A DNA stretch of 64,000 bases from Cryptomeria japonica (GCF_030272615.1 NC_081410.1:223627415-223691414); one strand, 5' to 3'. Shown: positions 1 through 12,648, counted from the first letter of the stretch. Made by a program: numbers and translations. The notes: a model not told the origin generated them from the sequence alone.

Positions 1-3000
1 GTATTCTCTGCTAAAACCAACCAGAGAATCATCAAGAACTAGTGAAGAAAGATAAAAATTTCTCACTTTATACAAAAACCTTCCAAAAGGTAGAGGAAAG
101 ATAACTCCAGAATGACTAAAGATGAACTCCCACTGAAAATATCTCCTCTGAAAACTAATCCTCTCGTAGAAATAAAAAGCCACCAAAAAGGCTTCAAAAC
201 ATGCAAAAAGAACTCATGCAAACTTTCTCTCAAGCTAGGTAATTCATTTCAAATTCTTAGTCAACTAAAGGTTGACCCATGTGGCACTCAAAAAAAATCC
301 TTATTACCTCAAGATCACAAGAAAAACTCATGCAAACGTGCTTTGAGCTTAATAATTGCCTGCATTAACTGGATGAATTCTTCTTATTTTGCATGGATCA
401 TAAACTACCTGATGACTTCCTCTTATTTCACATGGATTCTTTGATGCTACCTTGCCTGCCACCACTTTTGGCTTTTGACTGTAACTAGCATTTCTTTCTT
501 CATCGGGTCATCGGGTTAGCACTAAAACACTTATTCTGATGATCGATGATACACTCCATTTCACCTACTTTTCTATCGGGCCTGCCACATGTCTGTTGTT
601 CTCCATTTTGAAAACTCTTGTTCCTTCTCTTGAAAAGTGAAAACTACTGCCTTTGTGCTGCAATGGAAGAGAACAATAAAAGTTTGAAATAAAGACAACA
701 ATATGAGGTTCCAGACTTAGGAAACCTCCTACACTTTAAGCTTATAAAAGCTTGGGTAGGTGAACCCTTTAAGACTATTTTCTCCCAAAAATATTAAATG
801 TTTTGTAGGAAACCAGTGTAAATTCCTGCAAATTTTTCCTTACTGGCCAGTACAACTAAAACATAAATGGAAAGTTGATTTTGTCTTTTTAATAGGATCA
901 CAAAATGCACCCAAAGACTCAATAGATAAACCAGTGTCTTATCTGGGCAACAGAGTCATCTCTAATAGACTGCAACCTGACAAGAGAAACTAATACACAC
1001 ATCACAAATTCTTGATCTATCAACTCTGAATATGCCTAACATATACAAAGTCCAAATCTGCATTAGACTTCATCATCCAATCCACACTAAAAGTACTAAT
1101 ATCAATGATTTTGTTTCAAGTATATTTATATTTTCCTCCTTGAGAAAAAGACTAAAAACAACATCATTAGATGCCTAGCAAATCATTCAAATAAGTGATC
1201 CTTGATTACTTAAATGGAATAAACACTAGTACAATGATACAGAGACAATATAAGTTTGAGTTTGAATTCTCTGGACTATATAATTTTATTCCTCTATCAG
1301 AAGGTTACAAGTACTTCATATTTGACTCAGAAATTTCTAAGACAAAGGCCTATACTAATTTTGTCAGAGTTTAGCTACAAAAATTGTGTCCCTTTTCTAG
1401 GTAAACTTGGTATCCTTTTAAACAAATCAGGATGCAACAAGCTTCAGACCACCTAGAAGAATAATCTTACCCTAACAGTCATTTAATGCAAAAGCCACAT
1501 TCCTATGCCATTGTAGTTGAGGGAGAAACCTAACATTCTTTCTAGGATGCATGCTCATTAATTAACTGGGCATTCATTTGGAAGATGGTCGAAAGGGCAA
1601 GCCCCTATTACTTAAAAATGGTTGCAACAACCGACAACTTCATAATGTTGGTGGATAATCTTGTACCAGAGAATTGATGAGTTCTTATCACAAAGTGACA
1701 CACCATTATGTTCTTCACATATCTCCCTATAGATCTCCTGGGTACCTCTCACCAACCATTTTCATCTTGTAGTAATGTCATATGCAACTTGTATAACTTT
1801 GTTGATATTATCTTGAATATTTAAAATTCTTTGGCACCAACAGATCACGAGGCCCTCTCTCTGAGCGATTTTCCTTTAGTCACCAAGTCGTGGCCTTTAA
1901 AGTTCTAATGAGTTTCTATAGTGGTATAGTGATAGCCATTTGATCATGGGAAACTAACACACTTTTTAACTTCCCTGAGTAATCCACTTAGGAACGGGCC
2001 CCACCGCCTTGGTCTATGGTTGTTAAAAACTTAACCGCTACCACACTTGGCTTATAGAAAATCCAACCTTTCTGACTAAAGAATAAACCCTAAGATCTTG
2101 AGGTCATTACCCCAAAAATACTTGACATGGGTTGCACTTGACTACAAAATCAGATTCCTTAGATCAAGAGCCATCCACTGATATGTGATAAATCCATATC
2201 TGGGCAAAAATAATCCCTTAGGCACATTAATCCCTCTAAAGGTCGGTCGTTTAATTTTCTACCTGTTACCACAACCTGAGTTTATATTTAAATCTTTTAA
2301 TCTTGTCATGCAGACATTCATCATGCATCTCCTCCACATGGCATCATCTAGTTCATTCTGGGGCCCCTCTCTTGCCACCTCAGCACCGCCTAGGTTCTCC
2401 ATCAGAATGAGGCTCTTTGTTTCTTCCTTGGCTGGTTCATTCTTCTCTATCAAGCCCCACCACTTAGTTGCCAAGTTGCGGCCTTTAGCCATAGTGCGAA
2501 TTCATGTTGTGACTTGGCGACAGCTGTTGATCTTCCTTAGACCACCATCGATCTGTCCTGACTTTCCCATTCTTTACCTCGACTGAGCGGCTCCCTCTAT
2601 CACTTTCTCTTCTGACTGGCCCAACACATGTCACAATCTGACTTTCCCTTGGATCCATCTAGATAGCCACTGCACTTGCGACCTGGTCAGTTTCTATGTT
2701 GCAGGTGATAACCATCTGGCACTTTCACATAGTGGTATAGCGATGGTCGTAGATCTCCCCTTAAGATTCTTGATCCTTAACGCCTAGGCTACCCCCCTTT
2801 TGGTGCACATGCTTTGTCACCAAGTTGCATTGGATATTTGGTGAGCACCTCCATTCTATTGTATGGTGACAACCCTTAGATCATCTCGCCCGGTCGTTGA
2901 TCTTCCTTAACCTGCTCGAAGCTTACATCCTCTGAATGGCTCTCACTTATGCCATAGTGTCACTGCATGGCATCTTTGGATTTTCTCTAGGATCTACTTG

Positions 3001-4040
3001 GACTCCACCCATCCAGTCAGGCCTACCACTTGTCAACCCCTGATTCGCCAAGTCATCTCCACCAGAACCACCACCTCTTTTGGTTTGTTCGGCCATAGCC
3101 TTTCAGCCAAATTTCCTCTTTAGCTATCCATTTTTGTGTCATTGAAACCCCATTTTCATCGATGCCTTCACTTTTTGATGAAACTGATTGAAATCTCCTT
3201 GATGTGCCCTTTATCAATGGATCCGAGCACTCGCTGAACTATTTTCTCATCTTATCAAAATCTTTGTTTCATAGAAACCTCTTATTTTGATGAAACTGAT
3301 GCCTTTGGTGAGTCCCTCCAATGATCCATCGAAGCCATGGTCTGCTTGATATACACCTTGATGATATGCCACCTATCTGCCACATGGCACCCTTTGATTG
3401 GCTCAGGAGTTTACAACTAGGTGCCACCTATTGCAAGGGTATTCATTCTGGCTCTCCACTCTGACACTTAAGCACAACCTCCACTAACCACTGGAATGAA
3501 CCATCTGCCTTAACTGCATGCATTAACTATCGGCCATGGTTCAATTCTAGTGGTTTGTCTCCAAGTCACAGACGATATCTCATGATCATTTTTACATCGT
3601 GACATAGCGATAGCCCTTGGATCCATCTTGATCATCGTTGATCAGCCTTGACTTGCTCGGCCGTTACTTTCCCTCTGAGCGGCTACATCCTCTACTCTGC
3701 CACGTGGCACCTCCACTTCACCATCCACTAGACCACCACATCACCAACTACATGTCACCACTCGGCACCTTATAATTTTCTTAGTGCTTACCTCAATGCC
3801 ACCTATCCTGCCAGCTCATCAAGCTCCAAGTCACGGATGTTAACAATCAAACACTTTCATCATGCGGTATAGCGACTGCCGTTTGATCTTCAGAAACCTG
3901 GCCATTGTTTAATTTCCCCTTTTGCTACAAAATTACACCGCTCTAAGATGCATGCGCATGCGGGGGGCCCACCACCTGCTTGATCAGCCACTTGCCAAAA
4001 GCCTGAAAGCTTTGACACTTAGGGTATATGTGGCCTTGTA

Positions 4041-4081
4041 TATAAATAGTGAAATACTCCTCCTTGCGGCCAATGTGGGAT
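4041..4081 (-). promoter_or_regulatory. LTR promoter core: snRNA-type upstream element plus TATA box
   Basis: On the minus strand ATCCCACATTGG (4081-4070) is followed after 21 bp by TATTTATA (4048-4041). The first element differs at one position from the plant snRNA upstream sequence element RTCCCACATCG. The same pair with the same gap recurs in six other LTR cores in this window. Promoter function is inferred, not shown. Confidence 0.55.
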
Positions 4082-5091
4082 AAAAGTTTACATTATCCCT
4101 TTCCATCGGGTCATTGGGATCTCTCCAAACATGCAAACCTGATGGCCGATGCCATCTTTCTGTGCTTTGCACTTCTTTGCACTATCCATCGGGTCATCAG
4201 GATAACTTTAGAACTTAATTTTCGATGGCCGATGATGACTTTTTACGCTCTGCAACTTTCTCACGGGTCCAACCACTTAGCCACCATGTCGCGCCTGTTA
4301 ACCATTGAGAACTTTTGGGTTGCGGTATAGTGACAACTGCGAGATCAATAGGAACCTACTTGATCATTAGGAAACCCGATAGATACATAGGAAAAGACAT
4401 AAGACTTAGGCAGAATTAAAAATTAACAGAACCCGCTCAGGCCCAGACATTAAAAGGGAGCCCCTCTTGACGACACACGGACCCTTCTGCTTAAGTGGAA
4501 AAAGGTGACGAGCAAAGACCATGGATAAAAGAAAGGGACTTTTGAACCATGAACCTTGAACCAATTTGCAAATGGTTCAAAACAAACTTAACGCACTCTC
4601 ACTTACTTAGTAAAAGAAATATTACAAAGTCATGACATAAGCAAGAGAAATGATTGAACCTTGAACCTTCAACCAAAATGGTTCAAGGGTTCAAGTTCAA
4701 AGCAAAATACAACAATGGCTACAAAGGCTTAATTTTCTAAATGTCTTCATGAAAAAGAAAAAACCCAAAACCCTTAGAAATTTATAGGTCCCAATAGTGT
4801 CACTTCCTAGTTGGTTCCAAGACTGTTGTCCTGCCATCTTAGCACGGCCTAGACTCACTGCCGGAATGAAGCTCTTCCATCTGATCAACCTTAATTTGTG
4901 TTCTTTATTTCTTCCTCTGAATTGGTTCCTTAGCGAGCCCCACTACTTGGTCGCCAAGTCACGACGAATAAACACCGCACATCTTCATCATGCAGTATAG
5001 CGACCACTGCTAGATCTTCAGGAACCTTCTTTCTTTTTACCTCTACTTGTTTTCTCTCTTCATCTTGGGCCCACAAGAACGAGTGATGAGA

Positions 5092-5157
5092 ATGAACTTT
5101 GGACCATTGAACCACTTTGAACCGATGAACTTTGAACCATTGAACCACTTTGAACCG
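5092..5157. repeat. Two tandem 33-bp units, followed by an inverted copy
   Basis: Two 33-bp units (5092-5124 and 5125-5157) with the core 'ccattgaaccactttgaacc' differ at one or two positions. The next ~24 bp (5158-5181) carry 'ttcaaagttcaagttcaaag', the reverse complement of the unit core, so the block can fold back. Related 'gaaccttgaacca' words occur near 4545-4690. It lies inside the rearranged LTR. Confidence 0.8.
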
Positions 5158-5990
5158 ATTCAAAGTTCAAGTTCAAAGTGGACTTAAAACAAATATACAT
5201 CCACTCATTTGTAGCCTTTTGCCATGCATCAGCCTCTAATTTTCTCACGGTTCCACTTTGTCTACCATCTGGACCTACCACTGGACTTGGTCTGCCTTGA
5301 TTCCTCATCTACTCTCTATCCTGTGGTGCATCCTCATTCGCTCTTAGCCCACCTAGACGGCCATCTCAAATGCCACATCATCAGTTACCAAGTCATAGGG
5401 AATAACTATCAAGCACCTTCATCATGCAGTATAGCGACAGCCATTGATCTGCCCCCAAATTGCTCGATCTTTAATCTCTTAGCTGCTCACCTTTTTTGCA
5501 CGTGCTTTATCACCAAGTCGCAGAGGTAACTGGTGAGCTTCTTTCTATAGAGGTATAGCTATATCCCTTAGATCTTTCGATCTACCTTTGATCTTCTTTT
5601 AATGTTCTCCACCTTTAACCCCAACTGATCTTCTATCTTGTGTCGTGTGTCAACATGTGTCACCCCCTAATTGGTTCCAGAGATTTGCCTGGGCACCACA
5701 TGTCTGCCATGTATCTTTGGTCTTATACCCTCTTCTCTGCCATGTCATCAGTTGCCAAGTCACGATGATATCCGAAGAGCATCTAACCATCACGACATAG
5801 AGATAGTCGTTGGATCACCATGATCTGCGTCTGATCTTTTTGACTTTCTCAATCTTTAAACTCTTCTCACCAACCGATCACAAAATTAAGATGCCTTAAG
5901 ATGCACATTCATGTGGGGTCCACAGGGTGATGAGACACTTCTTGTCAAAATCTCGTAAGCTTTGACACTATAGTTATATGTGACTTTAGC

Positions 5991-6031
5991 TTTAAATACA
6001 AAAATGCTCCTCTCCACGACCAATGTGCGAT
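5991..6031 (-). promoter_or_regulatory. LTR promoter core, second copy in this LTR
   Basis: On the minus strand ATCGCACATTGG (6031-6020) is followed after 21 bp by TATTTAAA (5998-5991). The upstream element has a C-to-G change relative to the other copies, but the spacing is unchanged. Downstream on the minus strand comes the same 'gtgtcaaagc...' block that follows the promoter in the other long LTRs. Confidence 0.5.
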
Positions 6032-6469
6032 AAATGTTCTTCCTGCCTGGCAACTAAAAATGCTTGGAATTTCTCTAGCCCTTTTAAAACCCTCTTTGGT
6101 GCCCAAGTACAAACTTTACATAGGCCGATTGCATTTTCTCTAAGCTTCTTTTTTCCTTTCATCAGCTATGCAGGGGATTCGGCAATACACTTGCCAACAT
6201 GAATTTTCTTGAAGGTTTTAATAGGCCACGCTATTTCATCTGCAATGGATCATAAATATCTCTGTGGTCTACAACATGTTGAGCTCAACCCTCATGGGAG
6301 ACACATTTTAACCCACATGTTGTCTTACTTTCCTGTATCTACGCATGAAGCAAACAAGCTAGATAAAAATAGTGCATTTCTCCCTGGTTCATGATTTGAT
6401 CTTTTCAAAATGAATGAATGCAAGGCTTCATTAGGGCACTAAACTTGGCATGTGCAAAATTTGGTAACA

Positions 6470-7020
6470 CCTCTATGACTGAATCTTCTCATCAAGCATA
6501 GTAGTGCTCTTGTTGAATTTAGCTAGTATCTCATTTGCATCAGCCAACTCCTTAGTAAAATCTTCTTTCTTTTTCATAACTCTCTCTAAGAGACATAGCC
6601 ATGTCTAGATTAGTTTTCACTTCCTCTTTTTCCTCTCTTTCCTCTTGAAGATGTGCATGCAAGGTACTAATCTCCCGGTTCAGCTTAACAATCTCATGCT
6701 CCTTATCTCGTATTGTGTCTTCATTTGTTCTTCTGGCTTCCAACTCTTGACTCATCCTGATAGTAAGGGCTTCTAGATCTTGTTAGATTTGCCTTATCAT
6801 CATTCATCTTTTCCACTTTATTAACCAGGGCATCAATGCTTGCTTCCTCAGATGAACCGTTTTTAGTGAATTCCATCAACTGCTCAGCTACCTCTCTTCT
6901 TTTAGCCAATGAAGCTTTATACTTTACCCTTAACTCACCTAGGGCTTCCTTAGATTCTGCAAGCCTATTTGAAAGCTCCATGTAGCTCATATCCCCCATG
7001 TTATCCTCAAAAATCTTTAC
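6470..7020 (-). pseudogene. Gag-like coiled-coil remnant, NAX ORF1 type
   Basis: The minus strand starts at ATG 6999-6997 and encodes a remnant beginning MGDMSYMELSNRLAES, with the block KYKASLAKRRE. This is the same protein family as NAX ORF1 (start MGEYTVRELTHHLTQ, block KYKASLAKRREH), so this is the 5' part of a NAX-like ORF1. Two reading frames are used (6721-6999, then 6552-6755), so there is a frameshift. The remainder is predicted coiled coil rich in Glu, Lys and Leu. It is cut off at about 6470 where the long LTR begins. A degenerate PBS and LTR-D follow on the right, which is the expected order for the 5' end of a minus-strand element. No zinc-knuckle part is visible. Confidence 0.7.
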
Positions 7021-7057
7021 CTAAAGTGGTTAAGCTTCTGCACAAAGAGGACCTAAT

Positions 7058-7069
7058 GCTCTGATAGTA
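7058..7069 (-). promoter_or_regulatory. Degenerate PBS next to LTR-D
   Basis: The plus strand reads gctctgatagta, two bases from gctctgatacca (reverse of TGGTATCAGAGC), the initiator-Met tRNA-type PBS found intact beside COP1, COP0 and NAX-2. It lies between the gag remnant and LTR-D. Confidence 0.5.
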
Positions 7070-7610
7070 ATTATTATTTAGAGGATCCGATTAATACTAA
7101 GAGGGGGAGTGAATCAGTATTAACAAAAAACTAAAATCCTAAACCAATCTGATCAATACTTCACCAAAATAGATCATAACTAGTACTGGTAGCTATTGAA
7201 ATCAATCTACTAATCAGATTTACCAAACTGCTCATTTAAGTGTTTCATATCATGCATGCAATAGAAATATATCAACTTAACACAAACACAAATCAATCAC
7301 CATATGAACACCAGTATTTTCATGTGGAAACCCAAATGGGAAAAACCAGGGTAGGAATTGGTACCCACAAGATAATGCATTCTTTTGGAATATGCCCTGT
7401 TAGGAGCTTACAATGATGCCCGGTTAGGAGTAGACCCTATTAGGAGTCACCCAGTCAAGGGATTTACAATATGAGCTCTGTTAGGAGCTTTTCCCTGTTA
7501 GAAGCAACCTTGCAGGAGGATTTAAACTCAAGTTATTGAGTTACCCGGTTAAGGGATTTACATGAACAAGGCTTATTAGGACCTACCCGGTTAAGAGATT
7601 TTGAACCTGC

Positions 7611-9019
7611 TATAGCTAGGAATTCGGAAATCATCAAAGCAAGATAAACAATAACCTAGTTCAATCACGAAAACTAAAATGCAGTGATAACAATCCTAAT
7701 TACACTCAATAAAGACATGAAAACAAGACATCAATTCAAACGCAAACCATTGCAAACTTGGATGTCTCCTTCATGTGGCTCCATTGTCCTTCTTTCTCCT
7801 TCAAATAGATTTGTTTGTGGTTCTCACCTACTAGTGCATAAGCATGATGTGAAAGCAAGTAGACAAGATTGTAGCGCAAGAATACTCGAAGCGTGATTGA
7901 TTCGACCAGGTAGTAGTCTTGATTGAAGATATTCATCCAATTTATAGACAAATTGGAGAAAAGATCAGATTAGCATGAAAGAGATTCGAATGGAAATTCA
8001 AATCAAGAATAGCAAAATTATGACAAGTGTATGACAAATTGCTATGCAAGGATTTATGACAATTTATGACAATTTATGACAAATTGCTATGCGAGGATTT
8101 ATGACAAGATTTTGAAATAGAAATAGACATTAGAAGCAATTAGAAAATTAGGTTAGAAATGATGACTTGGAATTTAGGAAATTGATGAAAATTAGGTAAA
8201 TTAATTAATAATTTCTCATTCATTAATTAATTTACAAAAATAGGAAGAATTAATTAGCCAATTAAATAAACATTTAATTGTGACAAGAAGACTTAGGATA
8301 AATAAATTATTTAACCTAGAGGGAAAATGAAGAGAAAATGACAAACAAGGTTAAATGAATAAATCACGAAACCCTAGAAGATAAATTAGAAATGCAAGAA
8401 CGACAATTAGGTCTTGATGTAAGATTGATTTGATGTTGATTCGATCATGATTTTGAATTGATAAATGATTTGATTGATAAATGCGCCGAGGAACAATGAC
8501 TAATTGATCCAAATTGACATGATTGAGAAGGACGATGATCGATGTCAAATTGAACGCAAAATGACAACAACGACAACGATCGATGACAAAATAGATTGCA
8601 AAATGACAAGATTGAAAATGACCATGATCGATGAAAAATCGATCGCAAGATGACAAGATTGAAAATGACAATGATTGATGACAAATTGATCACAAGATGA
8701 CAAGATTGATAAGAGGACAAAACCCTAATTGCATAATCGATTAGGATTGACAATGTCCAAAATATGACAAATGAGCATGCACATTGATGTGACAGGATAA
8801 GATCGATCAAAATCATGACTGAAGATTGTTGTCAACAAGACCAAATTTGAGAGCGAGATAAATAAAGAATGTAGAAGAAGGACTCGATGCTTGCAAGTGA
8901 TAAAAACCAAGTGCGTGACATAGAAGAAATGTTAAGTTGATGCAAAAACCCTAAAATAAGGCAATGCGCAAATGTTAAAGTATGACTCCGCAAGCATTGA
9001 CCATTTTTAGATGTCTACA
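7611..9019. mobile_element. Solo LTR, probably Gypsy type, inside LTR-D
   Basis: A 1,409-bp insertion runs from TATAGCTAGG to ...GATGTCTACA, flanked by CCTGC (7606-7610) and CTTGC (9020-9024), a 5-bp TSD with one change. Removing it restores continuity with the second LTR-D copy. The 5' TG has become TA. The ending 'accatttttagatgtctaca' recalls Gypsy LTR ends in plants (from memory, not searched). Inside are AT-rich 'ttaattaatt' tracts (8200-8310) and two sets of short tandem repeats. There is no PBS or internal region, so it is a solo LTR. Confidence 0.7.
8537..8716. repeat. About four 47-bp tandem units
   Basis: Units begin 'gatcgatg(a/t)caaa' and continue 'gcaaaatgacaagattgaaaatgac'-like text at about 8537, 8579, 8627 and 8674. 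A second, shorter direct repeat built on 'gacaaattgctatgc' and 'aggatttatgac' lies at 8030-8110. Both are inside the solo LTR. The two translated frames over this region are repeats, not genes. Confidence 0.7.
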
Positions 9020-10221
9020 CTTGCTACAACTATTAGGGAATAATAGATGAATGATTTGGAAATATCACTTCCTACTTGCTTGTTCAGATCCACTTCAGCT
9101 TCAATCTACTTCACTCTTCAAACACACACCTCTGGTTCGGCTACACACTCTTTTCTCAGATTATCGACACAATAAACTTCATCAAAACTGACCTAAATAC
9201 ACTTTACGTCTTTTTCAATTACAAAACCCTAGATACATCAAGATTCAAATGAATTTACATTATAGATCATCATAGATCATTACAAATCATCATACAGATT
9301 ATTACAACAAATATCAAGACAATTTCAACGGTTGAATAATCATAACACGACACTGCACATCGATCTGATAAGCAGTCAAACCCTTAAAACATTCTTCTTT
9401 TTCTTCGTTGTTTCTCAAGAAATTTCATCCTTAATAATGCCAAAATAGTTTTTTAATTTCTCACATGGGTTATGAAACGTCACCGTCAATTTATGAACAT
9501 AATGAAATTCATCGCCAAACCATAAAGCATCACCGATTAAGAGATCTTATTACCTGTTCTAAAACCCTACTAAAACCTTACTGAAAATACAATAGTAAAT
9601 CACAAACATGACTTTCGGTTATCAAAACATGATGTGGTTCTGGTCATAGACTCATTACAATGATATAAACACCTGTGTCAAATCACAACACGTAATTCCT
9701 CACGAATCTTCAAAACCAATTCCTTAAGTATAACATTTTCTTCATGTTTACCGATTAAAGTCCTATTTGCCAGGTTTTTTGTCAGCAACACAATTCATCT
9801 CACCAACTTAATCCATTACTAGTTAGGTTACACCAGTAAACCTAGATGACAAAGTAATCAAGAATAAATAATTGTCATAGTTGCCATCAATGACAACACA
9901 AATAACTGATCACCAAGTCACCAACCAATATCTCAATCTATACCAGTCATACATCATCATACCATCATTCTCCTTATCATATCATCTATATCATCACCAA
10001 CAGTCCTTATACCAATATGTCAGCATCATCATCAGTTATGCCAATAATGCCAACATGTTGTTTTCACAACTCCAGCTTCAGGACATCTAACAAGAACTTC
10101 ATAGACACATCATAGGCATTATGGGTGTTTGCAACATCAACCTGATCACAAAAACTCATCTGTAACTTCATCAGCCCTGAACACACACATGTTGACATGA
10201 ATGACAACTTCAATGCCAACA

Positions 10222-11118
10222 ATATCCCTCTTTGGCATTGATGTCAATGTTGCACATTCTTTCCCCCTTTGACAACAATGGAAAAGGGGCCCTGAAAACC
10301 AATAGAGTTTCATCTGAAATGACATGTGACTACCAACCATGGATATCTACATGCTCCCCCTCAGGCCATATGTTCTTCTAAAAATTTTTATCTCCCTTTG
10401 ATTCATTTGATGTGTCTGGGCATAACCATTATGACTGTGTGCACCTCTACTGGTTGTATGCTAGATGAACCATTATTACAATATATGTTGGAGATGATCC
10501 AACATCATAAAAATACTCTGATCGGGTCTTCTTAGCTCCCCCTATGATCTACTGCCATCAAATGCATTTTGTCTCCCTCTGAGAACCACAACCAATATGC
10601 ATCCTGGGAACCACAACCAATATGCATCCTTTGTTCATCATTTTTATTTCAATTTCACTATTGTTGGCCTATCTTGCAACCTATCTATCATATCCATCGT
10701 GTTGTATGCATGCTCTTAACATCTCTTCACTATGATGTCCATTCTCTTTTGTGCTGCAACAATCTTGAATACTGAATGTAGTGCTTTTTGGACAATCTTC
10801 AAAATGTCTTTAACACATGCAACAATATGCATCCTTATGTATGTAATTATGAAACCATAACAACATGCCACTTCATAGTGATCTATATGTCAAAGCATAA
10901 TATGCTACCAAGGCATAAACCTCTATCTCACAAACAACTAGAGTATTATTTATAGACATTTTAAGCTAACTCAACATCAACTATAAAATCTTCCATCTAA
11001 ACTTCTTCCACCATGTCTCCTTCTTTGAGCTGGTCTTTCTCATAACTTGCAACATCTTGGTTCATACATTAGTCCTTTTCAAAAATTTGGGGATGAATGA
11101 TATGATCAGTATGTGTCT
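10222..11118 (-). other. 3' internal remnant of an older Copia-like element
   Basis: This stretch begins with pyrimidine runs (atatccctcttt at 10222, then ttccccctttgac near 10261), which on the minus strand are PPT-like and abut LTR-D. The rest is non-coding spacer with several 'ctccccct' words, as in the 3' spacer of COP1 (12327-12640). A 23-bp direct repeat with core 'accacaaccaatatgcatcc' lies at 10582-10630. The sequence stops at the COP1 insertion and resumes at 60049. Confidence 0.5.
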
Positions 11119-12326
11119 TGTTAGGTAGATCAAATATGGGGAGAAAAGTGAGAGGGGGGGGCTGAATCAGTTTTCTAATAGAAATCAGAACTATTGTAGA
11201 TTAAAACCTTTATACCAAGGCACAAGGAAAGCGACAAAATGAAAGATAAAACATGAAAGTACAATACACACAACACCAATATTTTAGTGTGGAAAACCTG
11301 GTAAAGGGAAAAACCACAGCAAGAAACCCTACCCACAATTAGATGATACTTCTGCAGCAGTATGTGAATTAATTACAATGGGGATTGCACTTCCAATCAA
11401 GCCAACCTCCTAGAGCTCACTAACTTACAAAATCATCGAACTACAATCTAAAAAGAATGAACTATGAAAGTAGCATCTCCTAATGCTTGATATAGTTCTG
11501 GTTAAGCACAGATGTCTACCCTACAACACCAAAAACCTTCTGTCGAATGATATATCACTTGTTCATACATAAACCTTCCTATGATAATGTAGACATAACC
11601 ATCGATCCCATACATGTCCATCGATATAAAAATTACATGAATAAGTCACCTATAAATACAGATCATCAAACTTATGATAAGGTCGTCTAAACCCTAAGCC
11701 CATAAACCCATAATTATAAAAAATATATTACATGATATCACCGGACCAATAATATGATTTATAATTCATAGCATGGACCTAAAACAAATTCCCAAATAAT
11801 TATATCTACCAGAAATCACGCTAAGACCAATCTCCAGCACGTTTCACCAATTGGTAGAAACCCTCAGTCCAATACACAAAATATCTAACTAGATCCAAAT
11901 AGGACCACCATATCAGCACGTCAACCAATGCGAAGCCAACAAAAAATTGGGACATGATCAAGAAAAACCTTCAACATGTTAGAACCATTTCCATAAGTCA
12001 GACCAAAATCATCAAATCATATGATCAAATATTGCTAACCGATAAAGCTAACCGGTAACAAAAATACCAACCGGGAACCTAAGTGATAGCTTCCAGAGCA
12101 CCAAATCATGAACCGACAAAATATGACAAGCATATAACTATCCTGAATAATCATTCAAAACCAAAACCAGGGATCTGATCATACTGGATCAGAATCATAG
12201 CCAAAACCAAGATAAACACCAAGTCTAACTGGGATAGGTCCAACCGAGATAGAAGAACCATATCCAACCTAGATACAATGTTGACATCAATGACAACACT
12301 TGACCAAATCCAACATATTGCCAACA
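11119..12326 (-). mobile_element. COP1 3' LTR
   Basis: The 1,208-bp LTR runs from TGTTAGGTAG to ...TTGCCAACA. It aligns in order with 18492-19005 plus 59338-60043. Examples are 'accatcgatcccatacatg' at ~11600 against the split site at 19001/59338, and 'agaaccatatccaacc' near both right ends. The plus-strand left end has the G-run box gagggggggg...gaatcag, which sits at the U5 end on the coding strand. No coding. Confidence 0.9.
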
Positions 12327-12648
12327 ATCTCCCCCTTTGTCATTGATGGCAACAATGAATGTGAAAAACATCCAAGTGCCAAGGAATGCCAACAATCTCC
12401 CAAAGATAGATCTGAAATATATCTCCCCCAAAGATTAACTGATTTTCACATGCACCATCTCCCCCTTTGACATCAATGACAAAGGACAGATACCAAAGCA
12501 AAAAGAAAAGTGAACAAAATGACTAACTACTCCCCCTGAGCAGTGACACCATCTCATCAACCTGGATCAGAAAGTATGTCTGATAAGCTCATCGGGCTGA
12601 TGCATTCCTGCATCTCTAAGTCTCTTCTGGAGGGGTAGTGACCCCCAA
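12327..12648 (-). other. COP1 polypurine tract and 3' spacer
   Basis: atctcccccttt (12327-12338) is a purine run on the minus strand directly upstream of the 3' LTR, as a PPT should be. The remaining ~300 bp is spacer with further 'ctccccct' words and no supported coding. Confidence 0.75.

Larger units (their letters stand above)
1..6469 (-). repeat. Rearranged OGA-type long LTR, left side open or rearranged
   Basis: Read on the minus strand, this stretch matches the OGA/OGB long LTRs in order. The segment 640-1450 resembles 37180-38000 inside the solo OGB LTR. Positions 2000-6000 carry the ~65-nt modules built around a '...gtatagcgac...' core, and two promoter cores are present at 4041-4081 and 5991-6031. 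The right end at 6469 lies 438 bp from the second promoter element, the same offset as in the OGA LTRs (435-437 bp), which supports 6469 as the LTR 5' end. A possible U5 end starting TGTTGTTC lies at 594, but no matching TSD was found (ATGTC against CCTCT). A related 'catcgggtcatcggg' motif lies at about 501, 4103 and 4186, so 1-593 may belong to an outer LTR interrupted or duplicated internally. No coding capacity is supported. Confidence 0.5.
7078..10221 (-). mobile_element. LTR-D, left copy, interrupted by a solo LTR
   Basis: This LTR starts ttagaggatccg, where the second copy at 63227 starts tgtgaggatcgg. It ends ...aatgccaaca at 10221. Excluding the nested solo LTR (7611-9019 plus TSD) its length is about 1.73 kb. 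It has the G-rich box 'agagggggagtgaatcagt' near its left end, the block 'gtggaaacccaaatggg' at 7324-7348, and a comb of 'gttaggagc'-like words at 7395-7600. The text on both sides of the nested insert joins to match the uninterrupted copy at 63760-63960. A PBS and gag lie on the left and a PPT-like pyrimidine run on the right, so this LTR may be shared by two elements. Confidence 0.65.

Noticed and set aside
8020-8110. Possible CRISPR-like or satellite array from the 'gacaaattgctatgc' repeats
   Set aside because: Only two to three irregular copies without uniform spacers, inside a solo LTR of a eukaryotic genome.
8351-8910. Minus-strand frames rich in Ile, Leu, Ser and His near 8.4-8.9 kb
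   Set aside because: They cover short tandem repeats inside a solo LTR and overlap in three frames; no start or domain is supported.
7078-10221. Reading LTR-D and 62384-63211 as the two LTRs of one element around COP0
   Set aside because: The two LTRs share only the G-run box and the short block; the rest does not match, so they belong to different families.
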